This document shows, piece by piece, positions 26,201 through 33,554 of a stretch of DNA of 64,000 bases; position 1 is the stretch's first letter; the number at the start of each line of letters is the position of its first letter. A program made the translations under genes and the position numbers. The notes beneath the pieces were generated by a model that did no database searches, had not been told where the DNA came from, and worked only from the letters and a program-made list of their open reading frames with translations. The stretch is from a virus, in IMG/VR virus record IMGVR_UViG_3300047510_002037, positions 1-64,000 of that record, one strand, 5' to 3'.

Positions 26201-28308
26201 TTAAAACTCGTTCCAGAAAGAACATCTGATACGGTAAAATCATATCCAAGATTACCGCTTGGATATAATGCGGTGGATGGACCTCCACCAGAATCGCATT
26301 CATAGACTAGATTTTGAAGTCTTACTCTATTTCCGACTTTAAAGTTATTATTTGCTGAGGTTTCTATAGTGGTAATACCACTTATATTATCATATGTTGC
26401 GCTGATAACATTTATTGGTGTTCCTGGGGAACCTTCTGGACACGTAAATGCAAATCCATCTAATTTTACAGAATCATATTTTTGAAGACCATGATTTGGG
26501 ACTGTAACTGTAGATAATCCTGTTTTTTGATCATATATTATGTTTGTTGCTGGTATAGTTAATCCAATGGAAACTCCACCCCATGTAGAATTATTAATAA
26601 CGTTTCTAGCAATATTGAAAGAATAATCCAGTGTTTTTATTGTCTGTTCTCTTTCCAGTGGATTTTTTAGAGTATTGAGTGCAAATTCTCCAGTACTCTC
26701 ATCAAAATATGTTTTACCAGCCGCAACACATTTAGAATTACCACCTCTAGTAATATCATAACAAACTGCTTTCCAAATATTTCTAATATCCCTAGAGCAC
26801 TTAAATGTATCTAAGTTTATTCCAGTAACTGTTACTATTCCCGCAGTAGATCCAGTTCCTACAGCTGTTGTAACAATACCAGCAAGATATGAAATACTAT
26901 TAGCAACACCTACACACCAACCAGTTCCTCTAACGAACTTATTCCCAGACTGATCATATTCAACTCTTGTTTGAATACGAGTCGGGTCAAATGCTTGAGT
27001 ATAAGTTGATTGATAATTTGTATATTTCTCAACAGTTCCGCCAGTACTGTATGTGTGCGGAATAGATGATATTCCAACGTAGACTTTGAATGTATTTACG
27101 CCAACATATTCTTCTACTTTAAAGAAGTATCCATACTTACCATCTGGGAAAGTATTAGTTGTAATACCAGAACCACCAGGACACGTAAACTTAACTCCAT
27201 TTAGTTTGATGATATCACCAGTTGTTACTCCATGTCCAACTGCAGTAACTGTTGATAATCCAGTTAGATTATCATAGATAAATCCAGTAATATTTGTTGT
27301 TGATCCAGATGCAACACTACCATATGGCTTATTATTGATTACGTATGTTGCAATACCTACGGCATAATTAATTGTATCAACTGTCGCCGTAGAAATTCCA
27401 TATCCGTTTATATCTACTCCCGTAATATGGAGTAAAGCCCCACCAGATGAAAAATATGAAAGTGCTGCTCCAACAGACTTTTCGTTACCTGTCGCTTTTA
27501 AATCATATGCAATGGATTTGAAAATATCTTTAATATCATCCCTACAATCTTGGTCTGTTGTTGGAACTTCAAATACGGGATTTTTATAATCAGTACTAGT
27601 CAGGAATCCAACAGCCTCACCAGCAATAAAATCTAAGTTTGCTTCTAACAATACAGCAGCATCTTGTGCTACGTGAGTTCCAGCATATCCGCTATATCCA
27701 CTTGTTAAGAATCCAACTGCTTCTCTAGCAATAAAATCTGAATTATATCTAATTAATCTAGCAGCATCAAAATATCTGTCTGGAGATACTCCTTCTAAAG
27801 GTCTAAAAGCAATAACAGCAGCACCTTCTGTAGCTGGAGGTCCAACAAAACTTAAGTCGGTAACGTGAACACCATCATTTACATGAAATAAATCTTTATT
27901 TGAATTTTGTGGTGTTACTAAACAGTTTCTTAATTCTAATCCCTCTACCGATACATTCTTTTTAAGAAGAATTGGGTTATTTTCAATATATTGTCCAGCA
28001 TAAACTTTAATAGTATCAAATGAATTTGCTATTGCTGCAGCAGCTTTAATAGATGCTTTTGCATCTCGTTCATTTAAACCACTATTAGCATCATTTCCAT
28101 TTTTAGTTACAAATATTGTTTTACCTAATGATCCACCAGCACCAACTGCAATAACTCTGGTAGCAATTCCAACTCCACCAGTGTCTTGCTTCAAGAAGAC
28201 TTGACCATCAAATGCATTAACAGCTAATTCACCAATTAGAAGTTGAGCATTTGTTGGAACTTTGCCTTCTACTGAAGATCTTTTTAACCTAATTATTGGA
28301 TCAGACAT
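23257..28308 (-). CDS. Large appendage protein with repeated CxRDI modules
   Basis: 1683 residues. The N-terminal domain IRLKRSSVEGKVPTNAQLLI (with GELAVN next) is the common particle-attachment region of marine phage fibres. Next is a right-handed beta-helix-like segment (NPILLKKNVSVEGLELRNCL). The body has at least four copies of a module starting C-x-x-D-I/L with VDA..DL..GGN and a Y-F ending; the same module is in the gp7-like protein. Two near-identical stretches with SGGGPSTALYPSGNLGYDF are 104 codons apart. The C-terminus carries GSGY-type beta repeats. Probably a long tail fibre or side appendage; no enzyme motif seen. Confidence 0.75.
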   Translation of the reverse strand: MSDPIIRLKRSSVEGKVPTNAQLLIGELAVNAFDGQVFLKQDTGGVGIATRVIAVGAGGSLGKTIFVTKNGNDANSGLNERDAKASIKAAAAIANSFDTIKVYAGQYIENNPILLKKNVSVEGLELRNCLVTPQNSNKDLFHVNDGVHVTDLSFVGPPATEGAAVIAFRPLEGVSPDRYFDAARLIRYNSDFIAREAVGFLTSGYSGYAGTHVAQDAAVLLEANLDFIAGEAVGFLTSTDYKNPVFEVPTTDQDCRDDIKDIFKSIAYDLKATGNEKSVGAALSYFSSGGALLHITGVDINGYGISTATVDTINYAVGIATYVINNKPYGSVASGSTTNITGFIYDNLTGLSTVTAVGHGVTTGDIIKLNGVKFTCPGGSGITTNTFPDGKYGYFFKVEEYVGVNTFKVYVGISSIPHTYSTGGTVEKYTNYQSTYTQAFDPTRIQTRVEYDQSGNKFVRGTGWCVGVANSISYLAGIVTTAVGTGSTAGIVTVTGINLDTFKCSRDIRNIWKAVCYDITRGGNSKCVAAGKTYFDESTGEFALNTLKNPLEREQTIKTLDYSFNIARNVINNSTWGGVSIGLTIPATNIIYDQKTGLSTVTVPNHGLQKYDSVKLDGFAFTCPEGSPGTPINVISATYDNISGITTIETSANNNFKVGNRVRLQNLVYECDSGGGPSTALYPSGNLGYDFTVSDVLSGTSFNVNVGPSTISHSYVGGGTVTRLYTPTFGVSTATYDRITGISTIRVVGIASTTAIGFYAEPGEKVRLENLVFECNSGGGPSTALYPSGNLGYDFTILSTAIDHRYADAANLISGNRLEIIDKSLASIAIAHSDFYFPDDNQTTQYSRYKDAYRLIQQNKAEIVTSAWDTMIANPANSGVILTETKCKRDLGYFVDAVSTDIFTGGNRYSIEFIKQYFDGSGAPISNGLVGEESASIEAFQAARDLMKSAITNQLTIKDTGVSIGSSVYGDGNISVANTSSIACSDVQSTLDTLTSIITEPIGSGNLLTLNAIKINYGLFLSGESKCRRDIAYVVDALIKDLRFGTNKYIREATRAYFDANGDPLTNGLIGEEAPSVTAFNSIRDYSKLAITNQLNFKDLTITADPLTGFNTSPNSCANVKSNIDNLISILTTSVTNGNLNSYPQLFTSGRFTVNVGISTLDHTYVGGGTVNSGITTTIFPDNTHGQIFPVERIVGVNTFEVTLGGTEIQHTYYGGGSILKFRPFQTFNTQVKDLGIQIDPLVGTNQSPAGCYNVVSAMRSCIGIVTTIVGSGLTVFRSAQNPTGIKTTYPGNNGAGSEIENDPSFSPGTGQIFKGPYIRNCTNFIPDSIGMKIDGFPAEPGDEDDIGVQGSMSVDSYTQYNQNGIGVSISNGAYAQLVSIFTICCNEAIVTQSGGQCDLTNSNASFGNKGLVSRGISGVDSKSIYRKSANVAIAGSIGDIELTVSGVGTYRPYDGEVFYIGKLYYSLNSITVTNGGSGYQNANDVDITIDAPTGPNGITAQAIPTVLDGRITDITLINSGTQYETEPSITVSAPLSGGGSAGSAVVSKIDPLYYKISAATFPNAGITTITSVQGLNNNVSIGDTVYLARQSLQIATTISFEYIGAGTNIFTARPAVGGVPIQENEVVKEDGGEATYTSTDQAGNFRIGDGVVINQASGTVSGRAYLKSLFNNVTPFILALGD
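25922..26325 (-). repeat. Direct repeat (about 92 nt, offset 312) inside the 1683-residue gene
   Basis: Copies begin at 25922 and 26234, 312 nt (104 codons) apart, with only a few differences in the first 60 nt. Both encode the STALYPSGNLGYDF segment, pointing to recent in-frame duplication. Confidence 0.8.
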
Positions 28309-28336
28309 TTACTTACATTCTTGGTATATACCGTAA

Positions 28337-28356
28337 ATCTTGATAGAAATCAAGAT
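28337..28356 (-). promoter_or_regulatory. Perfect hairpin in the leader of the 1683-residue gene
   Basis: 8-bp perfect stem ATCTTGAT/ATCAAGAT with a 4-nt loop, between the late box (28365-28371) and the ATG (28308). No T-run follows, so it is not a normal terminator; transcript-leader stability or an operator are options. Confidence 0.5.
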
Positions 28357-28364
28357 GCTTTATA

Positions 28365-28371
28365 TATTTAT
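28365..28371 (-). promoter_or_regulatory. Late promoter box before the 1683-residue gene
   Basis: ATAAATA on the minus strand, 57 nt before the ATG, the longest spacing of the set. Confidence 0.6.
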
Positions 28372-28382
28372 CAAAAAACTAA

Positions 28383-31316
28383 TTAATATTCTCCGCCATC
28401 TATAGTAAGATTAACCAAGTTTCTAGTAGATCCAGTACATGAAAGAATTTCGGATGAACCAGCACAATCATTTACAGTAATATTTCCAATATCAATAGAA
28501 GCATACTGAGATACTGTGAGAACATTAGATGACTCAGTTACTGTTGATGCAATTGCTACTTTAGATCTAGAATCATCCCAGAAAATAGCTGCTTTTCTAG
28601 AAGAACCATTATAATAATTCATTAACAAACCAACATCAATATTACTATCACTTGTTGGTTCAATTAAATCATTTGCATTAAGCGGATCTATTGCTAAACC
28701 AATATTAACTAAGTTATCACGTATTTTTACAATATTAGATCTAATTACCGTATCGGACCCTTTTACTATTAAATCATTATTTACTGTTAAATCAGATCTA
28801 ATACCAACAGATCCAGAAACTGGTGTTAGAGTTATTGCCTCAACATTATCAGAAGCTTCTATTCCATTACCTTGGATGTTAACTTTGCCGGCAAAAATAG
28901 TTCTAACAGCATCTTCAAGGGTTATATTAATAGCATTATTGGAAGCTCTTATATTATCACCATTTATTCTAATATCATCTTCAAATTGAACATAATTTGA
29001 TCCTAGTGTAATATTAAGTTGATCGCCAGAATCTAATATTTGATTGCTTTCAATTCTTAATTGTCCAGTAATACTAGTTTTTGTATTGCTAGTCATGGTA
29101 ATGTTAACATTACCATCAGATGCTTTTATATCATTACCATTAACTCTAATATCCCCCGCAAATATAGTTTCATTACCACCTTGCATAGTAATATTGGTCG
29201 TTCCGCCACCAGCAAGAATATTTTGACCATCAACTTGGATATTTCCTGCGAATCTTGTATTGTTTGAACTGAATAAAGTAATGTTTACTTGACCATCACT
29301 TGCTTGTATATCATCACCTAATATTCTTACATCTCCTCCAAATAAAGTTAATGGACTAGCAATAGATGTTACACCTGTGGGACCACCAAGAACAATATCA
29401 AATGCTTGATCAAAAGCATAAACATTAGTTACGTTTTCTCTTGCTAAATTTAGCTCAGAGTTTTTAACATCAATGATTGTACCGTTTAATGATAAATTTC
29501 CAGATAATTCTGTTAATGTATTTCCAGTAATTGTTATATTTTCTAAACCATTAGCACCTTTTATTGCTGCAGTTGTACCATTTCCAACAAGTCTTATATT
29601 TCCACTAAATTCAGTTTGAGTCGATCTTATTGTTGTATAACCAACAGTGCTTCCCATTGAAACTGAAAGTGCATCACCAAAAGCTCTGATTGAAGTTACA
29701 TCATTGTTAAAAAGTTGCAAATCTTCAGTATTTGTTATAGCTCCTAAAGAAGAACCATCCATCAATATATCACCATCAACAGCTAAAGTATTCGCTATTG
29801 GGGAATAATATAAACCACTATCTACATGTAAAGTTCTTTCTGGTTGAGAAATTGAGGAGTTTGTGAATGTTAAGTAATAATTAGTTTCCGTGTTAGCCAC
29901 TGATACATCAACTGCTGTGGCTCTAATTGCGGTTGTTGCTGTTCCTTGTATATCATTTATAAATGCCGCTACTCCTGTGGTTAACTGGTTGAAAAAAGTT
30001 GAATTGGAAGTAGCAGCGATACCCAATTCAAATGTTCCTTGAGCACCGGTTACGTCTATTCCATTAGTAAATAGTGCCGTTCCTCCAACTGCTACAGTAC
30101 CCAAAACAGTCAGATTAACATCTACAGATAAAGTATCATATGTTCCATTTGCTGCTCTAACATTTTCCCAACGTAGAGATTCTGATCCCAAATCATATGT
30201 ATCAGATGCATTTGGGATCAATCCAGAAACTAAAGTAGCCTGGACATTTAATAAACTTGATGAATCCAATCCCAAAACAATACTATTTGTATATACCTCA
30301 ATTTCCGCTGCACTAATACCAACATTATCAAAGATATTTACAGTACCAAAGAAAGTCGAAGCTCCACCAACATTTAATTTTTTAGTTACCGACAGACCAC
30401 CCTCAGTTACAATAGAACCTTCAGTTAAACTATTTGAGTCTTCATCTCCAGTTACTAATAATCTATTTTGAAAGGTTGATATTCCAGCTACATTAATTCC
30501 TTTGTTGAAGTTTACTGATTCAAAAGTTGCTTCATCTGTTGCTATTATTAATGTTGAAGTTGAAGGTAATCTAAGTAAACTGCTAACAAATAATTCAGGA
30601 GTTCTTACCTGACGAACATTCATTAAGGAAGATATACCAACAGTTCCATTAACAACAAATAAACCAGTACTAGTATCTGTAGAAGCAGTAGATACTGAAT
30701 GTGTTGGATTTATTATTAAGTTATTGGAAATAGTAGTAATACCTGTTAATGTATTATTTCCATATAAAATGCTATCAGATAAATTTATAAATCCTCTATT
30801 TGTTCCTCGTACTGTAGCAGCTATTCCGCTGATACGTGAAGTTGAACCTATCGTAATTTGTCCTGGAAGAAATAATGATCCCTCCTCTGGATTTCCAGAG
30901 TCTGGTTGTAAAATTACAAAATTTCCTAGTCTGGTAGTACCATGAACATATGCACGATCATAAAACTCTGCTGGTCCGCCTATATACGCTTCTGCTTTAG
31001 CTGATATTTTTCCATCTAAAAGTAATCCACCACCTGCTAAACCTACACCACCCCCTTCCGTACCTACAATTTTTCCGGATATTATTACATCAGTTAATCC
31101 AGCAGCAACATGAACCTTTGATCCTGGTAAAGATGTTCCTATTCCAATATTGGGAGAATGGAAGTTATCGTTCCAAAGAGTAGCACCTATTGATATAACA
31201 CCATCGTATGGATCAATACCTGTAGGAATAGTAATCGCACCATTATCGATCAGTTCAAAGTCATCGATATGCAGATAGGATGCAAATTGAGATAATTCTC
31301 TATTATTCCTAGACAT
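28383..31316 (-). CDS. Tail fibre-type protein with 30-residue repeats
   Basis: 977 residues. The N-terminus (MSRNNRELSQFASYLHIDDF) is a typical marine fibre start, followed by long beta-rich sequence with VGGTALF and GIST-type turns. Residues about 663-842 are six units of 29-31 residues ending in NITM/L and FAGD/N, each beginning I-x-V/I-N/D-G (DNA 28791-29330), likely a beta-solenoid or triple-stranded shaft. The C-terminus ends with CAGSSEILSCTG, two cysteines close together. No S74 domain is present. Own late box at 31340-31346. Confidence 0.75.
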   Translation of the reverse strand: MSRNNRELSQFASYLHIDDFELIDNGAITIPTGIDPYDGVISIGATLWNDNFHSPNIGIGTSLPGSKVHVAAGLTDVIISGKIVGTEGGGVGLAGGGLLLDGKISAKAEAYIGGPAEFYDRAYVHGTTRLGNFVILQPDSGNPEEGSLFLPGQITIGSTSRISGIAATVRGTNRGFINLSDSILYGNNTLTGITTISNNLIINPTHSVSTASTDTSTGLFVVNGTVGISSLMNVRQVRTPELFVSSLLRLPSTSTLIIATDEATFESVNFNKGINVAGISTFQNRLLVTGDEDSNSLTEGSIVTEGGLSVTKKLNVGGASTFFGTVNIFDNVGISAAEIEVYTNSIVLGLDSSSLLNVQATLVSGLIPNASDTYDLGSESLRWENVRAANGTYDTLSVDVNLTVLGTVAVGGTALFTNGIDVTGAQGTFELGIAATSNSTFFNQLTTGVAAFINDIQGTATTAIRATAVDVSVANTETNYYLTFTNSSISQPERTLHVDSGLYYSPIANTLAVDGDILMDGSSLGAITNTEDLQLFNNDVTSIRAFGDALSVSMGSTVGYTTIRSTQTEFSGNIRLVGNGTTAAIKGANGLENITITGNTLTELSGNLSLNGTIIDVKNSELNLARENVTNVYAFDQAFDIVLGGPTGVTSIASPLTLFGGDVRILGDDIQASDGQVNITLFSSNNTRFAGNIQVDGQNILAGGGTTNITMQGGNETIFAGDIRVNGNDIKASDGNVNITMTSNTKTSITGQLRIESNQILDSGDQLNITLGSNYVQFEDDIRINGDNIRASNNAINITLEDAVRTIFAGKVNIQGNGIEASDNVEAITLTPVSGSVGIRSDLTVNNDLIVKGSDTVIRSNIVKIRDNLVNIGLAIDPLNANDLIEPTSDSNIDVGLLMNYYNGSSRKAAIFWDDSRSKVAIASTVTESSNVLTVSQYASIDIGNITVNDCAGSSEILSCTGSTRNLVNLTIDGGEY
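28791..29330 (-). repeat. Six tandem 30-residue units in fibre shaft
   Basis: Units of 30, 30, 30, 29, 30 and 31 codons with consensus around I-x-x-N-G-x-x-I-x-A-S-D-G-x-x-N-I-T-L. They are divergent at DNA level, so old, and spacing is kept almost exactly, as expected of a structural coil length. Confidence 0.8.
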
Positions 31317-31339
31317 TTTGGTAGTATCCCGTTATAAGT

Positions 31340-31346
31340 TATTTAT
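31340..31346 (-). promoter_or_regulatory. Late promoter box before the 977-residue fibre gene
   Basis: ATAAATA on the minus strand, 24 nt before the ATG at 31316 and just before the upstream stop codon. Confidence 0.65.
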
Positions 31347-31646
31347 TTAAACAGTAACAGTACTTAAAGTTCCGCTATTATCTACAATTAAACGATATTG
31401 AGTTCCGTTTGGTGATGTTAAAACAAGTCCTACGGAAGTGTTAATTCCAACTTTCACATCTGCACTAAAAGTAGAAATTCCAGAAACACCTAGTTGGTTA
31501 GTTGTTACAATTCCAGATATGCTAAGATCGTTATTTATACTTACTTCTATAGCTTCAATATTTAAATTATTTGGGCTTGCTAAAGTTGGAGTACCAGAGG
31601 CACCAATCAAGTCAATTTGTTTTACTCCAAATTTCTTATCAGCCAT
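31347..31646 (-). CDS. Short fibre-type protein
   Basis: 99 residues (MADKKFGVKQIDLIGASGTP, then ISGIVTTNQLGVSGISTFSA). The GVSGISTF motif and strand pattern are those of the surrounding fibre proteins, so it looks like a small attachment unit or a trimmed fibre N-terminus. It has its own late box (31661-31667). Function not identified. Confidence 0.65.
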   Translation of the reverse strand: MADKKFGVKQIDLIGASGTPTLASPNNLNIEAIEVSINNDLSISGIVTTNQLGVSGISTFSADVKVGINTSVGLVLTSPNGTQYRLIVDNSGTLSTVTV

Positions 31647-31660
31647 TTTAGTTTTTTAAT

Positions 31661-31667
31661 TATTTAT
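31661..31667 (-). promoter_or_regulatory. Late promoter box before the 99-residue gene
   Basis: CATAAATA on the minus strand, 15 nt before the ATG, overlapping the protease stop codon. Confidence 0.65.
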
Positions 31668-33553
31668 GATTGAGTGAAAACAACACCAGACATAAAAACT
31701 CCACTGATGGATGGTGATGTATTATTATCATATGGATTATAAGATATTCTTTTTTCTGCACCTCTCATATTAAAACTACCAGTCCAATATTCTGTTGTGG
31801 TATCATCAGAATAATCATCTCTATATGCAGTAATTACTTTTGATCCATATTTTTTTAACCAATTCTTTACTTCAATTGAAGATGCGGATGGTTTTGTTTG
31901 CAAGTATAATGCTACCAAACCAGAAATTACTGGGGCAGCTGCGCTAGTACCATTAAAATTTGTATCAAAAAATCTATTATCATCTACTCTAGTATAATTA
32001 GTATATCCAGATATACCATTTGTTCCTGCCGTTAAAGTTTCATCTGCTGGAGACCAAACATCAATTCCTGGTCCGTTATTAGAATAACTTGCTTTTAATT
32101 CTATACCACTAACTATAGTATCATCCATTGCACCGACACAAATTACTGGATGATAATCATTTGTAGAATTAAATCCTATTCCTTGGGGATTCATCCAATC
32201 CCTATGATTACATGGAACAGTATTTGATGCAAATTCAGCTCTTGGGTCAGTAGTACCGAACCAAGAATCTCTCATATAGTTAAGTCTATCTGGATCATCT
32301 GATCCCATACCCAGTCTTTGATTATTATTACCAGCTGCTGCAACGTATACTACTCCGGATTGCATTAATTCATTACCAGCCTCATCAGTAGAATTTGATC
32401 TTGATGATGTTGACCAAGATTTAAATGCACCACTAACTTGGTTATTCAATCCATTTTTCATCGCAGTGACCTGATTAACAGTTGATGAATTTCCAGTAAA
32501 AATTCCTGTTGTATTTCTAAATTTAAATGTTACTGATGTACCTGAAGAAAATGCAGCTTGATAACCCCAACTTCCATTTATAACAGTTGGATTTTTTATA
32601 CCAGTAGTTTGATTAATTGGTTTATATGTGTGAAAGATCTTCATTAAATCATAACTCTGCTCAATTCCCATACCAACGTTATCGGAAATTGCAGGCATAT
32701 TCCAAATATTTGCTTCAAATGCTAACCCAAAATTTTTTCCAGCAGATAATGCAGCACATGCAGTTCCATGTCCACTGATTAAATTATTGGAACCATTCAA
32801 ACCTGTCCCCATGGAACTATTTTCAGTATATGATGCTGAAATAGAAAATGTTCCTAATGATGAAAATTGTGGAGATCTATTTCCAGAAGTGCTCCACCAA
32901 CTAAGTGCAGATGCCGTAGTTATTCCAGTTCTACCATCTGATTTTATATAAGTTAAATTATTGGTAATAAAATAATCTGGATCAATATAATATGGACCGT
33001 CTAAAACAACATCTCTAACTCTAGACTTTCCATTTGAATCTAAAAATTCTGGGTGATATTGAAGAACTCCGGAATCATGGATAATAATATCAACATTTTT
33101 GCCTGTTAATGAATAATTAACGTCTCCATATTTTGCAGTTATATCATCGCTAGTCCAAAATTCTATATTTTCCTTCAATCCAATCCTCTTTATTGCCCAG
33201 TTTGTTCTATTAAGTTCTGTCTGTCCAGATCCAACACCACCAGTGGTTAAATCTCTATAGATTTTAGTATCTTTTTTAAATCTAGGAGTCGCTGGTTGTG
33301 GATCGGGATATGCATCTCTATGATCAGTTGGAGATAGTTCAATCCAATCTATATATGGGTGCTTGGATATTGAATCAGCTTCATACTTATGTAAGGAAAA
33401 GGTTCCTCTAGTTGGACTATGATTTTTATCATCTACACATATAATTTCTCTGTTGGGAATATGTTCACACGATGAAATACCACATAATGTGTTATGTATC
33501 TCATCCCAATATTCTGGTGATTTTACTTTTAACGTGTAGTTTTTTAATGTCAT
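31664..33553 (-). CDS. Subtilisin-like serine protease (family S8)
   Basis: 629 residues with a complete catalytic set in order: D160 (VDIIIHDSG), H262 (GHGTACAALS), oxyanion-hole N409 (VAAAGNN) and S537 (GTSAAAPVISG). Residues 1-75, ending in HPYIDWIELSP, look like an I9-type propeptide, the intramolecular chaperone and inhibitor of subtilases. A long insert separates D160 and H262. No signal peptide is visible, which suits a virion component rather than a secreted enzyme. It starts 1 nt after the upstream fibre stop. A role in processing fibres or attacking host surface protein is inference; the protease fold is firm. Confidence 0.93.
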   Translation of the reverse strand: MTLKNYTLKVKSPEYWDEIHNTLCGISSCEHIPNREIICVDDKNHSPTRGTFSLHKYEADSISKHPYIDWIELSPTDHRDAYPDPQPATPRFKKDTKIYRDLTTGGVGSGQTELNRTNWAIKRIGLKENIEFWTSDDITAKYGDVNYSLTGKNVDIIIHDSGVLQYHPEFLDSNGKSRVRDVVLDGPYYIDPDYFITNNLTYIKSDGRTGITTASALSWWSTSGNRSPQFSSLGTFSISASYTENSSMGTGLNGSNNLISGHGTACAALSAGKNFGLAFEANIWNMPAISDNVGMGIEQSYDLMKIFHTYKPINQTTGIKNPTVINGSWGYQAAFSSGTSVTFKFRNTTGIFTGNSSTVNQVTAMKNGLNNQVSGAFKSWSTSSRSNSTDEAGNELMQSGVVYVAAAGNNNQRLGMGSDDPDRLNYMRDSWFGTTDPRAEFASNTVPCNHRDWMNPQGIGFNSTNDYHPVICVGAMDDTIVSGIELKASYSNNGPGIDVWSPADETLTAGTNGISGYTNYTRVDDNRFFDTNFNGTSAAAPVISGLVALYLQTKPSASSIEVKNWLKKYGSKVITAYRDDYSDDTTTEYWTGSFNMRGAEKRISYNPYDNNTSPSISGVFMSGVVFTQS

Positions 33554-33554
33554 A

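Noticed and set aside
25922-29330. CRISPR-like direct repeats
   Set aside because: Repeats are in frame within fibre genes, codon-periodic and without uniform spacers.
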